From positions 1,099,705 to 1,163,704 of the forward strand of contig NW_003101670.1 in the NCBI RefSeq assembly GCF_000003855.2: a stretch of DNA of 64,000 nt. Direction: 5' to 3'. Each line of letters begins with the position of its first letter. The stretch's first letter is position 1. The position numbers were made by a program, and so were the translations under genes. Source of the stretch: Blastomyces gilchristii SLH14081 (taxonomy: Eukaryota > Ascomycota > Eurotiomycetes > Onygenales > Ajellomycetaceae). The notes beneath the pieces were generated by a model, which saw only the letters and a list, made by a program, of their open reading frames with translations, did no database searches and was not told the DNA's origin. Below, piece by piece: positions 1 through 11,999 of the stretch.

Positions 1-1552
1 TATACTTATCAAATTGACGAGATACAGCACTACTACAGCTTTCAGAGATGGTCAGAAATGACTACAGTGTTGCATAGTAATATTATCTTTATTTTATACA
101 TACACTATTAATATTCTTTATATGCATTTATCATATAATCTATATCAGAAATACATACAGAAAACAGATCTTTATTACTAGAGAGAATGATTACAGTGAT
201 TCTCTATTTTCATATTATAAAGATAAGTTATTCTCATTTCTTTCTTCTCTCTTTTCTCTTCTTCTTCAACTCATCACTAAGTTCAAGCTGATATGAAAAC
301 TATTAAAACACTTATAGAAACTCTCAAATTGAAGAGTATAGACTAATCAAATTTTAAATACAGATGAATTAAATTATATTCAATAATACTAATTATTCAT
401 TTCTCTCTTAATAAAATAATAGTTGTGTCTTTCTTTCTCTTCTCAAACAAAACATGGTCTGTGAAAAGTGAGTATCACATCAGACTATAATGATTAACAC
501 AGCTTCAGCACATAGAACTGTATACACACAGTGTGTGCTGAACTGAAAGACTGTATGAGTTGCAAATCAATGACAGTATCTCAGAGAGAGCTGTGTGATG
601 TGAGAAAGCTGTAACTCTTAATTATATATACAGAGAGTGAATTGCTGTAGTAAGTACATATATATTGCATGAAAGTAATGCTTTTTGATAATACTCAGTC
701 TCTGATATCATGAAAATAGAGTCTCTCTGTGAGATCTGTTTTTATCAGAAGTTGAGAAATCTTATATTTCTCAAGATCATCTTCATGCGCCTTGTCTGTG
801 AAATCAATGAAGAGAATTATTGATTTCAGTATTCTACTCTTGATATCATTCAAGTAGCAGCAGAGTTCACTCTGATCACACTTTTTAAGTGTATATTTTC
901 TAATTATTCACATTTATACAGATATATACTGATTATTTATTAGATAATATTAAGACAATGACTCATTGTAACTGTGTTATTCTCACTGTGAGAAATACAC
1001 AGTTAATGATGAATATTATAAAGACTCTAAGAAGTAAGTATTTTAAAGATACTACAGCTCTGTGATCTTGATTTTTTTTATTTTTATTTTTTATTTTTTT
1101 CTTTTTCTTTTATTTTTTTTTCTTTCTCTTTTTTTTTATTTTTTTTTTATTGTGATTTTTTCTTGTATTTGTTTTATTTTTTATTTTTTATTTTTTTTTG
1201 TATTTTATATTTTTTTCATAATTAAAATTATATAAATTATAATCTGTGTTTAGAAAAGTAATGATATTTGATAATACTCTCTATTGAATTTTTAACAAAT
1301 GAGCACTATGGTATAATATTATGTAAGTGAGAAATGATTTCATAATCTCATTTAATATCATTCTCAATAATGAGATCAGAATAAAAATGTGACTAAGAAT
1401 TCAAACATATTCTTTATCTAAAACTAGATTTTTATTTGAAAAGTGAATCTGAAATCTTTAATATTTGAAATAACATGATTTGAAATTAATGTGATGAATA
1501 TAAATCATGACCAGAAGTAATGCTTTTAGACAATGTGATAACTGTAAAGTTT
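1..1552. other. AT-rich, gene-free stretch with a T-rich tract
   Basis: No open frame of interest and no recognisable protein remnant is visible. The stretch has the same look as the rest of the window: almost no CpG, many TCA, TGA and AGA triplets. Bases 1070 to about 1217 form a nearly pure pyrimidine tract, mostly runs of T broken by single C or A. By position it should hold the distal part of Gypsy-1 copy 1 (the sequence equivalent to about 48675-49737) and the body of the hAT-like element ending at 1588, but I could not align either with confidence. Confidence 0.5.
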
Positions 1553-1588
1553 GATCCTGGTTTCAGACACGGTCACACGGTCAGTCTA
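1553..1588. mobile_element. Terminus of a hAT-like DNA transposon
   Basis: The bases up to 1588 match the right end of the MITE family found elsewhere in the window (for example 58403-58438), ending CAGACACGGTCACACGGTCAGTCTA-like with the terminal CAGTCTA. The sequence inside differs from the 506-bp MITE, so this is another element sharing the end. It interrupts Gypsy-1 copy 1: the bases that follow continue the antisense gene at the point matching 48675 in copy 2. The 8 bases after it, AAGAAGAT, are the expected target duplication by comparison with copy 2. The opposite end was not located; a TAGACTAATC at 344 is a weak candidate. Confidence 0.6.
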
Positions 1589-2699
1589 AAGAAGATATTG
1601 TATAGACTTAATAAATCATGTTTCTTAGTGTGTATACTCTCATTCTTCTTACTAACTTCTAGAACAATTTATTGTATAAAGACTGTGTATAATATAACTA
1701 TCTAAAGCTCAGTCACAGACACTGATTATTACATTTATTTTAAATATTCATGATAAGATAATTATTTATTCATATCAGAGAATCATCTCTCTCTTTAACA
1801 GTGTTAAGATTGTAAGTCTTTTTCTTTTTCATCTTTTCTTTCTGATGCTGATTTTTCTGTTCTTAGAGAAAATCATTATGAGTTTTATTATGCATAAAGT
1901 CATGATATTCACAGATATCAAGAAACTTTTTACAACTGTAAAGTTCAATATTACAGGTATATCTGCTCTAATGAATTTCTTTAAGATAATAGATCTGTAT
2001 CAGTCTATTCTCTGATATCTGTCATCTGACTTCATAATACAGGCAAAAGATATCTATGTTTTTCAAAATGAGAATGCAGATATTGTACTCTTTTACATCT
2101 ATAAGTATGAGACTTGTATATCTTGTCTGAGATGTTATTATGAGAATGAGTTATTTACATGCTATATTCTGCTTTCTGTATTTCTCTGTGTTTCTCTCTC
2201 TCTTTCTGAGAAGTCTTGTGCATGTTGTAATTATATATACAATTCTAAGATCAGTGAGTGTTTATTCAGTAATTATTATCTCTGCTTTTACAGTTTTATA
2301 CACTGATAATAGTTCTTAGTTACTTCAGTGTCAGAGATCATTTTAATTGAAGATGATAATACTGCTGAGACTACTTTCTCTCACTCTCAAGCTTCTTCTA
2401 TCACTTTCTCTCCCTTCTCTATGAGAAAGGTTGTGTGCATATCAGATTGTAAGTGTTTAATCTTGAGTGACTTCTACTGTTATTCATTTAGTTCTGTATT
2501 CTCTTCTTCTTTCATTTCTTCTGTCTTCACTCTCTCTGTCTTGACTTCTGATTCTGCAGATCTCATACTCTTCTTCAATTTTTCTACACATACATGTATG
2601 CATTTCTATATTGGCATTTCAGTTGATCTTGTGATAAATGACATTAATATCATACACAGAGTGATAGAGAATTCAGAGATATATGCAGTGTTATTATAA
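1589..2699 (+). pseudogene. Antisense accessory gene of Gypsy-1, copy 1 (5'-truncated, two exons)
   Basis: This reads opposite to gag-pol, in the space between pol and where the 3' LTR should be. Exon 1 runs from the transposon junction at 1589 to 1811. A 55-nt intron follows (1812-1866), then exon 2 to the stop at 2697-2699. Removing 55 nt moves the frame of the first segment exactly into that of the second. Exon 2 holds a cysteine cluster at about 2110-2270 (C-x2-C-x2-C, then a Cys about 14 residues on, then a C-x-CC-N-Y block), like copy 2. The last 123 codons are open. In-frame stops (for example TGA TAA TAG at about 2307) look like RIP products of CGA, CAA or CAG. The function is unknown. 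It corresponds to 47565-49038 on the minus strand of copy 2. Confidence 0.6.
1812..1866 (+). other. Putative spliceosomal intron in the antisense gene, copy 1
   Basis: The 5' site is GTAAGT and the 3' site is TTAG. A branch-like GCTGAT lies about 18 nt before the 3' site, with a long pyrimidine-rich stretch between. The length is 55 nt, typical for filamentous fungi. Copy 2 has an intron of the same length with the same borders. Excision restores one continuous frame in both copies. An intron can persist in a retroelement only if it lies antisense to the genomic RNA, and that is its orientation here. Confidence 0.65.
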
Positions 2700-3798
2700 G
2701 AGCAGCTTGCAGCTCTTGAATCTCTTACAGATCTTGAGCTTTGAGATTTCCTTCATTTTTGATGTTTTTCAGATGATATGATATTAAAAATAGATTAAAT
2801 ATGTGATGTATAAAAATGAATAAGATGTGTATAATAATATTTGTCTTTTACAGTCAACTCTTATAATTGATAATCAATTCATTTCTCTTTTCTTATACTT
2901 TTTCTTTATCTGCTAGTCACTACTCTGACATGATCTCTACATGATACAGTATTCAGTGACTAGATTTGACAGCTTTCATCTTTTGTAATTCTGTCTTATG
3001 TATTATACTGTCTCTCTTCACCTGCTCAGACTACTATAGTAAACAGCTTATTGAAACTAATCTCATCTGATCTCTGAGTATTCTCAGAGATTGAGATAAC
3101 TTAGTCTCATATATTCACAGATATTTCAGATAATTCATTCTCTATAATCTCTGCAATTAAACTGATGTAAACAGTTAAATTCAACTCTGAATCTCTTTTT
3201 CTTCTATAATCTGACTCATATGTAAGTCTGTCACTTTAAGATCACTCTTTACTGTATTACATCTGCTATCTGCAGCATGTTATCATATGATCAGCTACAG
3301 TCTCATCACTTATTAAAGTGTAGTGTTCATCTGATTTCTTCATTTCTTCTCATTCTTTTCTTATAATTGTGAAAAGATTAGAATAAGTGAGATTATCTGA
3401 TTTATAAGCATCTATGATTTCTCTTTCTTTGTGAGACTTTTCAATTATAAGTCTCTTCTTTTTCAATACTGATGATAGTGCTGTGAATAATTATAATTCA
3501 CTCAGGTCTTGCATCTTCATCTTTATAAGATGTGAATCATTTATCAAGTTGTGTAAGATCTGTTTCTCTGATTCCTTCAATGCATAAGTTCTTAGAGAAT
3601 ATGATTTAAGTATTTTATAGAGCTCAAATCATCTAGATTGAAACTTCTCAGAACTCTTATTATATATAAGAACTCACATTCTCATCTTGAGACTTAATTT
3701 CTTAACTAGTGTGTCTTGTATTCTTTTTGATTGAATTGCTTAATTCAGAAGTAACTTGTTAGCTTTTGCACGTGCATGACTGATCTCTTTCAATCTTG

Positions 3799-3925
3799 AT
3801 TCTGTGTCTGTGACTGTTGCATCTATGACTGTTGCTGCTGTATCTGTAACTGCTGTTTCTGCTATGTCTGTGACTGTTGTGTCTGCAACTGTTGTGTCTG
3901 TGACTGTTGCATCTGCAACTGCTGT
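3799..3925 (-). repeat. 12-bp coding minisatellite in integrase C-terminal region, copy 1
   Basis: About ten imperfect 12-bp units (GCAACAGTCACA-like on the minus strand) encode repeats of the tetrapeptide pattern T/A-V-T/A-D. The phase is kept, so the protein frame is uninterrupted across the array (open from 4042 down to 3740). Copy 2 has the same array at about 46345-46455 with a different unit number and order, showing unit gain or loss between copies. Confidence 0.75.
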
Positions 3926-5859
3926 TCTCTCTCTCATCTTTTTCAAAGTATTCTTCAGAATGCGCGGATGCAATTCATGCAACAGGTAGAATGATGAATG
4001 CTTAGAGACTGCATGCTGCTGAATTTGCATGATTAATAGCATCTGACTGAGATATTCATCTCATAATCTTGTAGGCTTGCTCACTAGATATTTTATCAGC
4101 ATGTTGCTCAAGATTTCATTCAAGTGTTTCACTTTCTCATTCATTCACAGATGATATAATATTGTTCTACAATGTCTTGTCTGTAACTGGTCTATGAAAT
4201 GCCTCACTACTTCTTCTACAAGATTCATATTATTATCAGTTAGAATCTCATACAGCATTTCATAGTTAATATAGATCTCATTGTGTAGAAACTTTATCAC
4301 TATCTTCTCTATTATCTCTAGAACTGCTTTTATAACTGGCCAGTCAGTAGTGTAATCAATAGTAGTGATTATTCATTGATTTTCATTTGATGTTCATGAC
4401 AGTATGTCTATGAGATTCATCTCTCATTATTTGAATAATTGTATTATACACTTCATCTGATGTTACACTTTCTCATATTCTAACTCTTTCTTAGATTCTT
4501 TCACAACCTGATAATTCAGACACTTGTGAGTATATATCTGAATGTTCTCAGTCATGCTTGATCAGTATGCTCTTGATTTAAGTATATTCATAAGTTCAGA
4601 GCTTTCTAAGTGACTGAATTCCTTGTGCATGTGAGTCACTAAGTTGTGTTTAAATGAATGTTTCAGTTAGAGAGCTTTTACATATTCTAGATCATAGTAA
4701 AGTACAACATTATTTTTTAATTTTCTCAGCTTGAAGTTCAGAAGTATCTCTTCTACTACTTTCATGAGACACTTGTTATCTGATATCTTGTCATTCTTTA
4801 AGTAAGAGATTATTGTATTCACTCATTCTGATTTCTTATACTCTCTCAGTGTGTTTAATATGAACTTCTCTTATATCTAGTTCACAGAACTCTCACTTAT
4901 GAAATTGAGTCTGTGACTGATTGTATCAGGTATCACAGCATCTGATTTCTTTCAGTATTTAATATGAAGATTATACACTTGAAACTCTGAGATTTAACAT
5001 GTTAAGTATTTGAAAGATTTCATTGTCAATTGTAGATAGATGAGACTCTTGTAATCTGTGATCACTATTATTATATATCTGTTGTCAATATATCTATCTC
5101 ACAATATCAGCATGTGCTTGATTGCTAGCAATTTCATTTCATACACTGAGTAATTGAGCTCAGCATCTGATAGTTTTCTATCATCATACATCATCAGATG
5201 CAGCTTGCTGTTCTTACTCATCTGTAGAAGAGCATCTCTGATAGCTCATTTAAATGTGTCTGTTTTAATGTAGAAAGGTTTATTATGATCTGATTGAATA
5301 AGCACTGAGAATATTATTACATGTTCTCTCAGTGTGAGAAAAGCCTTCTCACACATAACAGATTGAATGAAACTTCTTCTTTCACAGATTTATATTCATT
5401 TCTCTGAAAAGAGATCTGAGAGTGATACAGATATTCATGTGAAATTCTTGATGAATCTGCAGTAATATAAGATCAATTCAAGAAACTGTCATATATAATG
5501 TACATTTCTCAGCTGCGGTTAATTCACTATAACATTCAATTTCTCTGAGATGAGATGTATACAGTTATTACTCACTACATGTTCTATGAACTTCAACTCT
5601 TTCATTTCAAACACACACTTTGTTGATTTGATGTAGAGCTTATGCTCTGTCAGAGTTATAAGCACTTCATTGAGATGCTTCAGATATTTATTGTATGAGT
5701 TTGAAAAGACTAGAATATCATTGAGATATATGAGATATAAGGTTTTATTCTGTTTATAAAGAATTGTATTCATCATCATTTGAAAGATGACAGATGCATT
5801 TATCAGACTGAATAATATTGCCAGGAATTTGAACTTCTCTCATTGTATATTAAACACAG

Positions 5860-6460
5860 AAATGAGAATCCTGAGCATATTGTAATGCACTGTGCATTAT
5901 ACAACAGTCTCAGAGCCAGATTGAAAGAGAAGTATGATCTAAATCAATTAAATATGAGATTCTTATTCTCAACTGAGACAGGAATTAAATACTTAATAGA
6001 CTTTCTATCAGAAACTCAAGCAGCTACAAGAAAATGACTAAATTCAGAAATATCTGAATATGAAGAGGAGGAAATCAATCAGATATAGTCTGTTAAAACA
6101 GCTATATACTATCTTTTAATAATTTGTTTTGTTACAGTCTCTCTTTACTTTATCTTTTTCTTTCAATTTCTTTCTATCTATCTATTTAATGTGTCTATCT
6201 TTAAGACTGTGTTCTTCTTTCCTTTGTCATGATATTGTCAAATGATTTCAAAGTATCAGAAGATGTTAAAACACTGCAATTTGTAAACAGTTTTTGTATT
6301 CTGAGCTGGAATTTTCTGATTTTGCATATCTGAAATTGATGAATGTATAATAGTTAACTTTACAGATATAGGAAAAACCCTGAGAACTAAAAGTTCTCAG
6401 GTAGATGTCATAGTCTCTGACTACATACATCTATAATTGAAGAATAATAATAATAATAAT
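5860..6460 (+). mobile_element. 5'-truncated LINE fragment (copy E)
   Basis: This matches the 3' end of LINE C from about 44530 onward: the last ORF2 codons, the 3' UTR and the (TAA)n tail at about 6443-6460. An 11-bp target duplication, ATTAAACACAG, flanks it (5849-5859 and 6459-6469, sharing two bases with the tail). Severe 5' truncation is normal for target-primed reverse transcription. The open frame at 5843-6037 is the ORF2 C-terminus (NENPEHIVMHC zinc-finger part) read through from flanking DNA. It sits in the RT region of Gypsy-1 copy 1 on the opposite strand and is less mutated than its host. Confidence 0.92.
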
Positions 6461-7499
6461 TAAACACAGTTCACAGAACTGACAGTTTGTCTATACAGAT
6501 CTGTCAGTATTCTGAGAGAAGATTGATCTTTGATAGATATCAGATATTTTCAACTGTATTTAACTACTGTTGAATTCATGACAGTGAATATTCATTCTTG
6601 ATCATAAGCTTGTTAAGTGCTTGATAATTGATACACATCTGTCACTTCTCACTTATCTTTTTCATGAATAGAACTGAAAAGCCTCACATACTTAATAAGA
6701 ATTATATAAGACTATATTCTAGAAGGTCTGTGATCTGATACTTCTATTCTTTAAAATGCATTTGTGACAGAGAGTATGCATTCTGATTGACTGATTTTGT
6801 ATCTCTCATGTCAATCTCATGTACAAATCCTCATTTCAGCAGTAATTTTAGTGAAAGATCTGTTCAGAAGATCTTTTCATACTTCTTCAGAAGCTTCTTC
6901 ATACACTTGTTCTTCTGTATATTCTTTATCTTGGTTTTCTCTGCTTTCAGATTCTGTATGACATACAGAATGCTTTCAGATGAGATCTTATGAATTATTC
7001 TCTTTGCTTATTAATGTATAAGTAGATTTAACTCTTCTATATCAGAGATTTGAAATGTTCTTCTTATATCAGTTAATAGAATTGTATGAACTGTTTTCTT
7101 TCTATCAGTCAACTGCATATGACATGTACATCATTGAATCTGTGAATTGAATCTTTGAAATCAATTAAGTCTGAGAATAAGGTTGTATTTCATGTTCTGC
7201 AGCTCTCACACTTAAATATAGCAAGATTATTCTCTGAAGTGCAAGAGAACTCTTACTCTTACAGATAATATTAAATATCAGTTATCAGACAATCTTATAT
7301 ATTGAGAATTCTTTACTTAATGAACCTCTTTCAGTCTTCAGATTATATAATTATTACTATATTATATAGAAGCTTCTGTATTCACTAACACTTTTACAGT
7401 CATCTCTCAATTCTTACTTAAGTGCTCCTTATACATTAACATTTCAGGTCTCAAGACATTGAGATGAATATTTACTTCATTCTCACTTACATCTCATTT

Positions 7500-8875
7500 A
7501 AAAGCCTGCTTTCTCTTGATGTTCACAGAATTCAGAGAATCATCTAATACAGATATCTCTTTCACTTTGAAGACTTTTCATAGAATATCAGTGAGTGTCT
7601 TCAAGCTCACTATTTCTACTAGTTTTTTAACTCTCTTGCTTCTCTTAACTGTGTATACTGTGTGTAATTCTTCATATTATGATTCTAATGTTCACAGTTG
7701 AAGCAAGCTTGATACTCATAATATCAAGATTTTCACTTAGAGAATTTCTTTTTCAGAGAATTTAATACTTTAGTAATAACATTCAGATCTAGATTCATTG
7801 CATTCAGATATGTAACTTGTATTATAGAAGTCTGATTATTCATTCTTCACTGAGATATAGTCAATTTCAGTATTTTCTGTTGCAATTGACTCACTTGTTC
7901 GGATATAATGAGAATATTATATACTTCTTTCATCATGTCTGATTACAAGGTTAAGTATTTTCATTTCACTCTCAACTCAGATATAAGATTATGAATGAAG
8001 ATCTGTAAATAGAAAGATATTGAAAGCTCTTCATTCAATACAAGATAGTGTAAACTGAAGTATATAAAGTGTGATATAAGATTACTTACTTATCTACACT
8101 CAGTGAAGTGTTTGTAACACTTGTCTTATATATTCACTTTCTCAAACTTGTGCAAGATTCATTTGAAAAACTTATTTCATATTTATAAGAATGAATATTG
8201 TTTCAGATCTGTGAGATTTATCTTTTCATCAGTTATTTATAATGACTTCACTTTTTCACATAGAAATGTAGCAGATCTTAAGCCTTGTTGAAATTTTATT
8301 AACTATCTGTCTGTGAGTTCACATTCAATTTGATAATATGATTGCATCTGACTTAGCCAGCTGATTACAGCATTATTTTTTCAGTTACTATTAAAGCTTA
8401 ATGACTCTGACAGATCTTCTGACTTGATATATTTCATACTCAGATTCTCATTCTGTGCAGTGATCTCTGATAATGTGTATACTTCTGAAGAGGTTATGAA
8501 TGATTGTAATAAGATCTTCAGATTCAGTGTAGTTATCTATCTATGTAAACATTCAATCTTCTGCTGCAGATCTAAGATCTGATTTTCTCTATTCTTATTA
8601 ATGTTGATAATTGTGTCAGTGAAGCTCTTTATAGTGAATGCTTAATTTACAGTGAATATCAATTGTTGTTTAACTTCTGTCTCAGCCTGTCACTGTGTAT
8701 ATAAGATCTCAATTTTATTTAGAATTCTTGTACATGTACAGAGCTTTGATTTCAGTTCAGCAGTCTCAGCTGCTTTTCTTACTGTTTTGAGTAAACTCTC
8801 TGAGAGATTCTGTATATCTTCTAATTCAGATAGCAGAGAAGAGTGTTATTTATATTAACTAGAAGAGGTATTCAT
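7500..8875 (-). pseudogene. gag of Gypsy-1, copy 1
   Basis: This starts at the ATG complementary to 8873-8875, matching the start at 34542 in copy 2. It encodes the capsid-like polyprotein of the retrotransposon. Near 7670-7715 lies a nucleocapsid zinc knuckle of the form C-x2-C-x4-H-x4-C: the residues read CFNCEH, then a stop, then NHNMKNY, so the first Cys is kept and the last has become Tyr. Copy 2 shows the reciprocal loss (first Cys to Tyr, last Cys kept), which confirms the motif. Many TGA stops stand at former Trp codons. Non-functional. Confidence 0.75.
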
Positions 8876-9173
8876 TTCAGTGATTTCTCATTGATTATAC
8901 AATGTCTATCATTATATTACTATATTATTATATAATTTCTGTTATCATTATACAACTCTGATAATGATTATCTCTCTTTTTATTCTTCTTTTAAGTAGAG
9001 AGCAGACTTCTTTGAATCTGATTCACTACTCTTATCTTCTTTCTCACATCTCATTCATTTGCATATATGACATTCATCTGAGTATAAAGTTTTCTCTTAA
9101 TAAGTAAAGCAGTATTAATTGAATACTCTTCTACTCACTGCTCTTCATACACTATCTTTTGAAACATTCTAGA

Positions 9174-10335
9174 TAGACTGGCCGGCGGGACCATGAATTG
9201 CACATTTGATCCCATTTGATCTGATTTCATACATTTCTTGACGTGAATTCCACCAGGACCAAGCCTCAAAAAAATCTGAAAATGAACCATTTCTGAGAGA
9301 AATGATGTGAAAAATGACCAGATTTAATTCAAGAACAGTGAAATAAGAGTAATTTCTCAGAATAAACTGTGAAAGATAATCATTCTTTCAAAATCAGAAT
9401 GAGACTGAGACTGAAGATCAAAATTAGTCTCATTCAGTTCATTCAGTGATTACTTATATAATCAGAATTTGGTAATGATTATTGATAACACTCATGAAAT
9501 AACTAAATATATTCTTATACAAGTTTATTCTTCACTTTCTTATAAAAACTACACTTCTCTGATATACTGTGATCAGAGGTATTAAACTATCTGATAATTT
9601 TATATTTTACAATTATAAGTTTCTTGATTATTTCTCCCTATAATTGTCTCTGATAATAGTGATAAATATCTTGACTTGAGTTGAACTTTCACTTCATTCT
9701 CACCCCTGTCAATGAAATTATCAGAATATCACACATCATCAGTGTAATAGTTGAATATATACTCTTAATAATTTTTCATAACTCTAGAATTGATTTAGCA
9801 TGTAAATTTGTCAGATCATCTTGAAGATAGTGATTAAATTCAGTTTTACAAGTATGTAGTTTTATCTGATTTTCAGTTACAATTAATGTATGTAAGTTCT
9901 GTTTCAAAGTTAGTATTATAGTTCTATATAATATGAAGTATTATCAAAGATCATTACTTACTAGAGAATTGTATTTCACTGTCTTCATATCTCAAACATC
10001 TGCTCATTCAAATCTCTGATAGTTGACATTGTAGTAGTCTCAGACTAATTTAATATATAAGTCTCATTTCTTCTCTATTCAATCTTGAGAAGTGTAGATA
10101 TTAACTTGACAGAAGAGATCTAGTAGAGCTGCTACAGTATAGTACTCTGTAAAAGATTATTCAGTTTTGCTATAGTAATATACCAGTTTATCTCTTACAG
10201 CAATAATAGCCTGCACTATAGTATTATCTCAGACTGAATTTATTTTTGAGTAATTCAACTGCTTCTCAAGATGAGTAAATAAACTGTTATATACTTATCA
10301 GACTGATCTTTCTTTTATTCTTCTGAGTCAAAATG
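9174..10335 (+). mobile_element. hAT-like element X, copy 1 (right end missing)
   Basis: This begins TAGACTGGCCGGCGGGACC, the same terminus as the MITE family; similarity to the MITE extends about 90 bases and is then lost. The remaining ~1 kb matches X copy 2 (51212 down to 49738, continuing at 33980-33881) in reverse orientation. No transposase frame is visible, so it is non-autonomous or an internal remnant. It is inserted in Gypsy-1 copy 1 (left flank ATTCTAGA; copy 2 of that family has TTCTAGAA at the same place). The right part is replaced by LINE A. The 36 to 46 bases before 10336 match neither X nor LINE C. Confidence 0.65.
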
Positions 10336-10975
10336 AACCGCTCCACCACGAACTCGCTCGATTTTTCGAATAAGAACCCGCCGATAGATCCATCGAAAAG
10401 CCCTTGATCATACGAGCATTTTGACCCCATCGCCGACCGCATACCCTGTGTGGTGGTGGAGTTATCCAGCCAAACATGAACCAGACATTGTTCGAAACTC
10501 CTGTGTGGGATTATCCCCCATTCTCCCCTACCACACCACAACCCCGGGCCAAATTGCCATACAAATTGTAAGGTGAAGAGACCTAGCCATATGCGCCAAT
10601 CTTCTCGATTTTGGAAGATCTCTGATCTGTAGTTGTGGAGATATCTGAGGAGTGACCTCCGCGAAAACCCTGTCCATCTTTGATGTTTCAAAACACCAAT
10701 GCCAAGTCCCACCCTCGTACCGCCCTTTCTAATCTGACTCATCCTCAGCAGAAAAATACAAAAAGATATCTCAGTGATAATATCAAGCACATAATCAACA
10801 GACACTTCTGAAGTGCAATCTTCACAGTCTGTCTTCAGTGTATCTAGACATCAACACCAAGTCTCACTCTCATACTACTCCTCTCAATCTGGCCCATCCT
10901 CAGCAGAACAATACAAAAAGATACCTTGACAACAGTATTCAATACATAATCAGCAGACAATGAGTCAACAGAACA
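10336..10975 (+). repeat. LINE A 5' UTR: GC-rich block plus two tandem monomers
   Basis: 10336-10800 is strikingly GC-rich and nearly identical to 37698-38170 in LINE C, with few transitions, while the rest of LINE A is strongly mutated. The ~115-bp segment at about 10690-10805 (CCCACCCTCGTACC..., ...AAAAATACAAAAAGATA) recurs at about 10855-10970 after a short linker around CACTTCTGAAGTGC. So there are two tandem 5' UTR monomers of ~170 bp here, against one in LINE C. A 172-codon frame is open antisense (10805 to 10287) but starts in the UTR, runs out of the element and is broken in the other copies, so I do not call it a gene. Confidence 0.7.
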
Positions 10976-11999
10976 AGTTGACAGCATATTAACAACTATA
11001 AATTCAGTATATCTCAAGGTCTGACTGAGCCTTTGATCTCTGCACAGTGAGATATATTAAATCTAGTTTTAATATCTCAATATTCAATAGATTCTGCAAG
11101 AAATTGAGAACAGCAACACTAGATTTCTATTGAATTTGAGAATTAACTCTATATTGATATAATCATTGACAAAGTCTTCTATTTTAAGATATAAATAACC
11201 AGTTTCTCTACATCCTGCTGACAATATTTATATTATTATATAGAAACAGACTTATATTCTCTATAATATCAAGACTCTGAAGAGAGAAAGTCTTGACAGA
11301 AAGTATATAGTAGTGCATATCTTAGCAGTTTCTATCTCATTCTTCTGCAGCAGTTAATGTAAAAAAAAAAGATCTTAGAAATAGTTTTTTACTTCTCTTG
11401 AAAAAGTAAAATGTTTTTCTCTGAGTTTTATATAATATTCTTACAAAGAATTAAAAACAGAGCTATTTTCTGTCATAATTTCATATTCTTTTAAGTAAGA
11501 ATTACTTTTTCAGTGACTGAAGAGCTTTCATTAATACTTAATTCTTTTTTACACTCTTTATTAACTGATTTGAGTTATTATTATTATTATTATTCTTCAA
11601 TTATAGATGTATGTAGTCAGAGACTATGACATCTATCTGAGAACTTTTAGTTCTCAGGGTTTTTCCTATATCTGTAAAGTTAACTATTATACATTCATCA
11701 ATTTCAGATATGCAAAATCAGAAAATTCCAGCTCAGAATACAAAAACTGTTTACAAATTACAGTGTTTTAACATCTTCTGATACTTTGAAATCATTTGAC
11801 AATATTATGACAAAGGAAAAGAGAACACAGTCTTAAAGATAGACATATTAAATAGATAGATAGAAAGGAATTGAAAGAAAAAGATAAAGTAAAGAGAGAC
11901 TGTAATAAAACAAATTATTAAAAGATAGTATATAGCGGTTTTAACAGACTATATCTGATTGATTTTCTCCTCTTCATATTCAGACAATTCTGAATTTAG

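Larger units (their letters stand above)
2880..7500 (-). pseudogene. pol of Gypsy-1, copy 1 (protease-RT-RNase H-integrase)
   Basis: Reading leftward: the protease core appears near 7366-7390 as V-N-T-E-A-S, a mutated D-T-G-A-S. RT follows, interrupted by the LINE fragment at 5860-6460. The RT catalytic block is at about 5715-5740 as YLND-ILVFSNS, where the family standard is YxDD, so the first Asp is Asn. RNase H and integrase follow. The integrase carries an Ala/Val/Thr/Asp tetrapeptide repeat (about 3799-3925) before a GPY/F-like C-terminal module. There are many stops, mostly former Trp or Gln codons. It is the same architecture as copy 2 and is non-functional. Confidence 0.8.
1589..9173 (-). 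mobile_element. Ty3/gypsy retrotransposon Gypsy-1, copy 1 (degenerate, both ends missing)
   Basis: On the minus strand this reads gag (about 8875-7500), protease, reverse transcriptase, RNase H and integrase (to about 2880), then the region holding a plus-strand antisense gene (1589-2699). It is collinear with Gypsy-1 copy 2 (33981-49737), the second family member here. Its 5' end is cut at 9173 by hAT-like element X, and its 3' end at 1588 by another hAT-like element, so neither LTR is visible. A truncated LINE sits in the RT region. All frames are full of RIP-type stops. Confidence 0.88.

Noticed and set aside
344..1588. A complete ~1.25-kb hAT-like element
   Set aside because: Only the right end is convincing; the left candidate TAGACTAATC has no further similarity and its flank does not match the expected duplication.
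10287..10805. 172-codon minus-strand frame over the LINE 5' block
   Set aside because: It leaves the element at one end, is broken by stops in LINEs B and C, and three registers are open in LINE C, as expected by chance in GC-rich sequence.
11577..11594. (ATT)n tracts as independent microsatellites (also 26197-26213, 45119-45137)
   Set aside because: They are the tails of LINEs and SINEs, each next to a target duplication.
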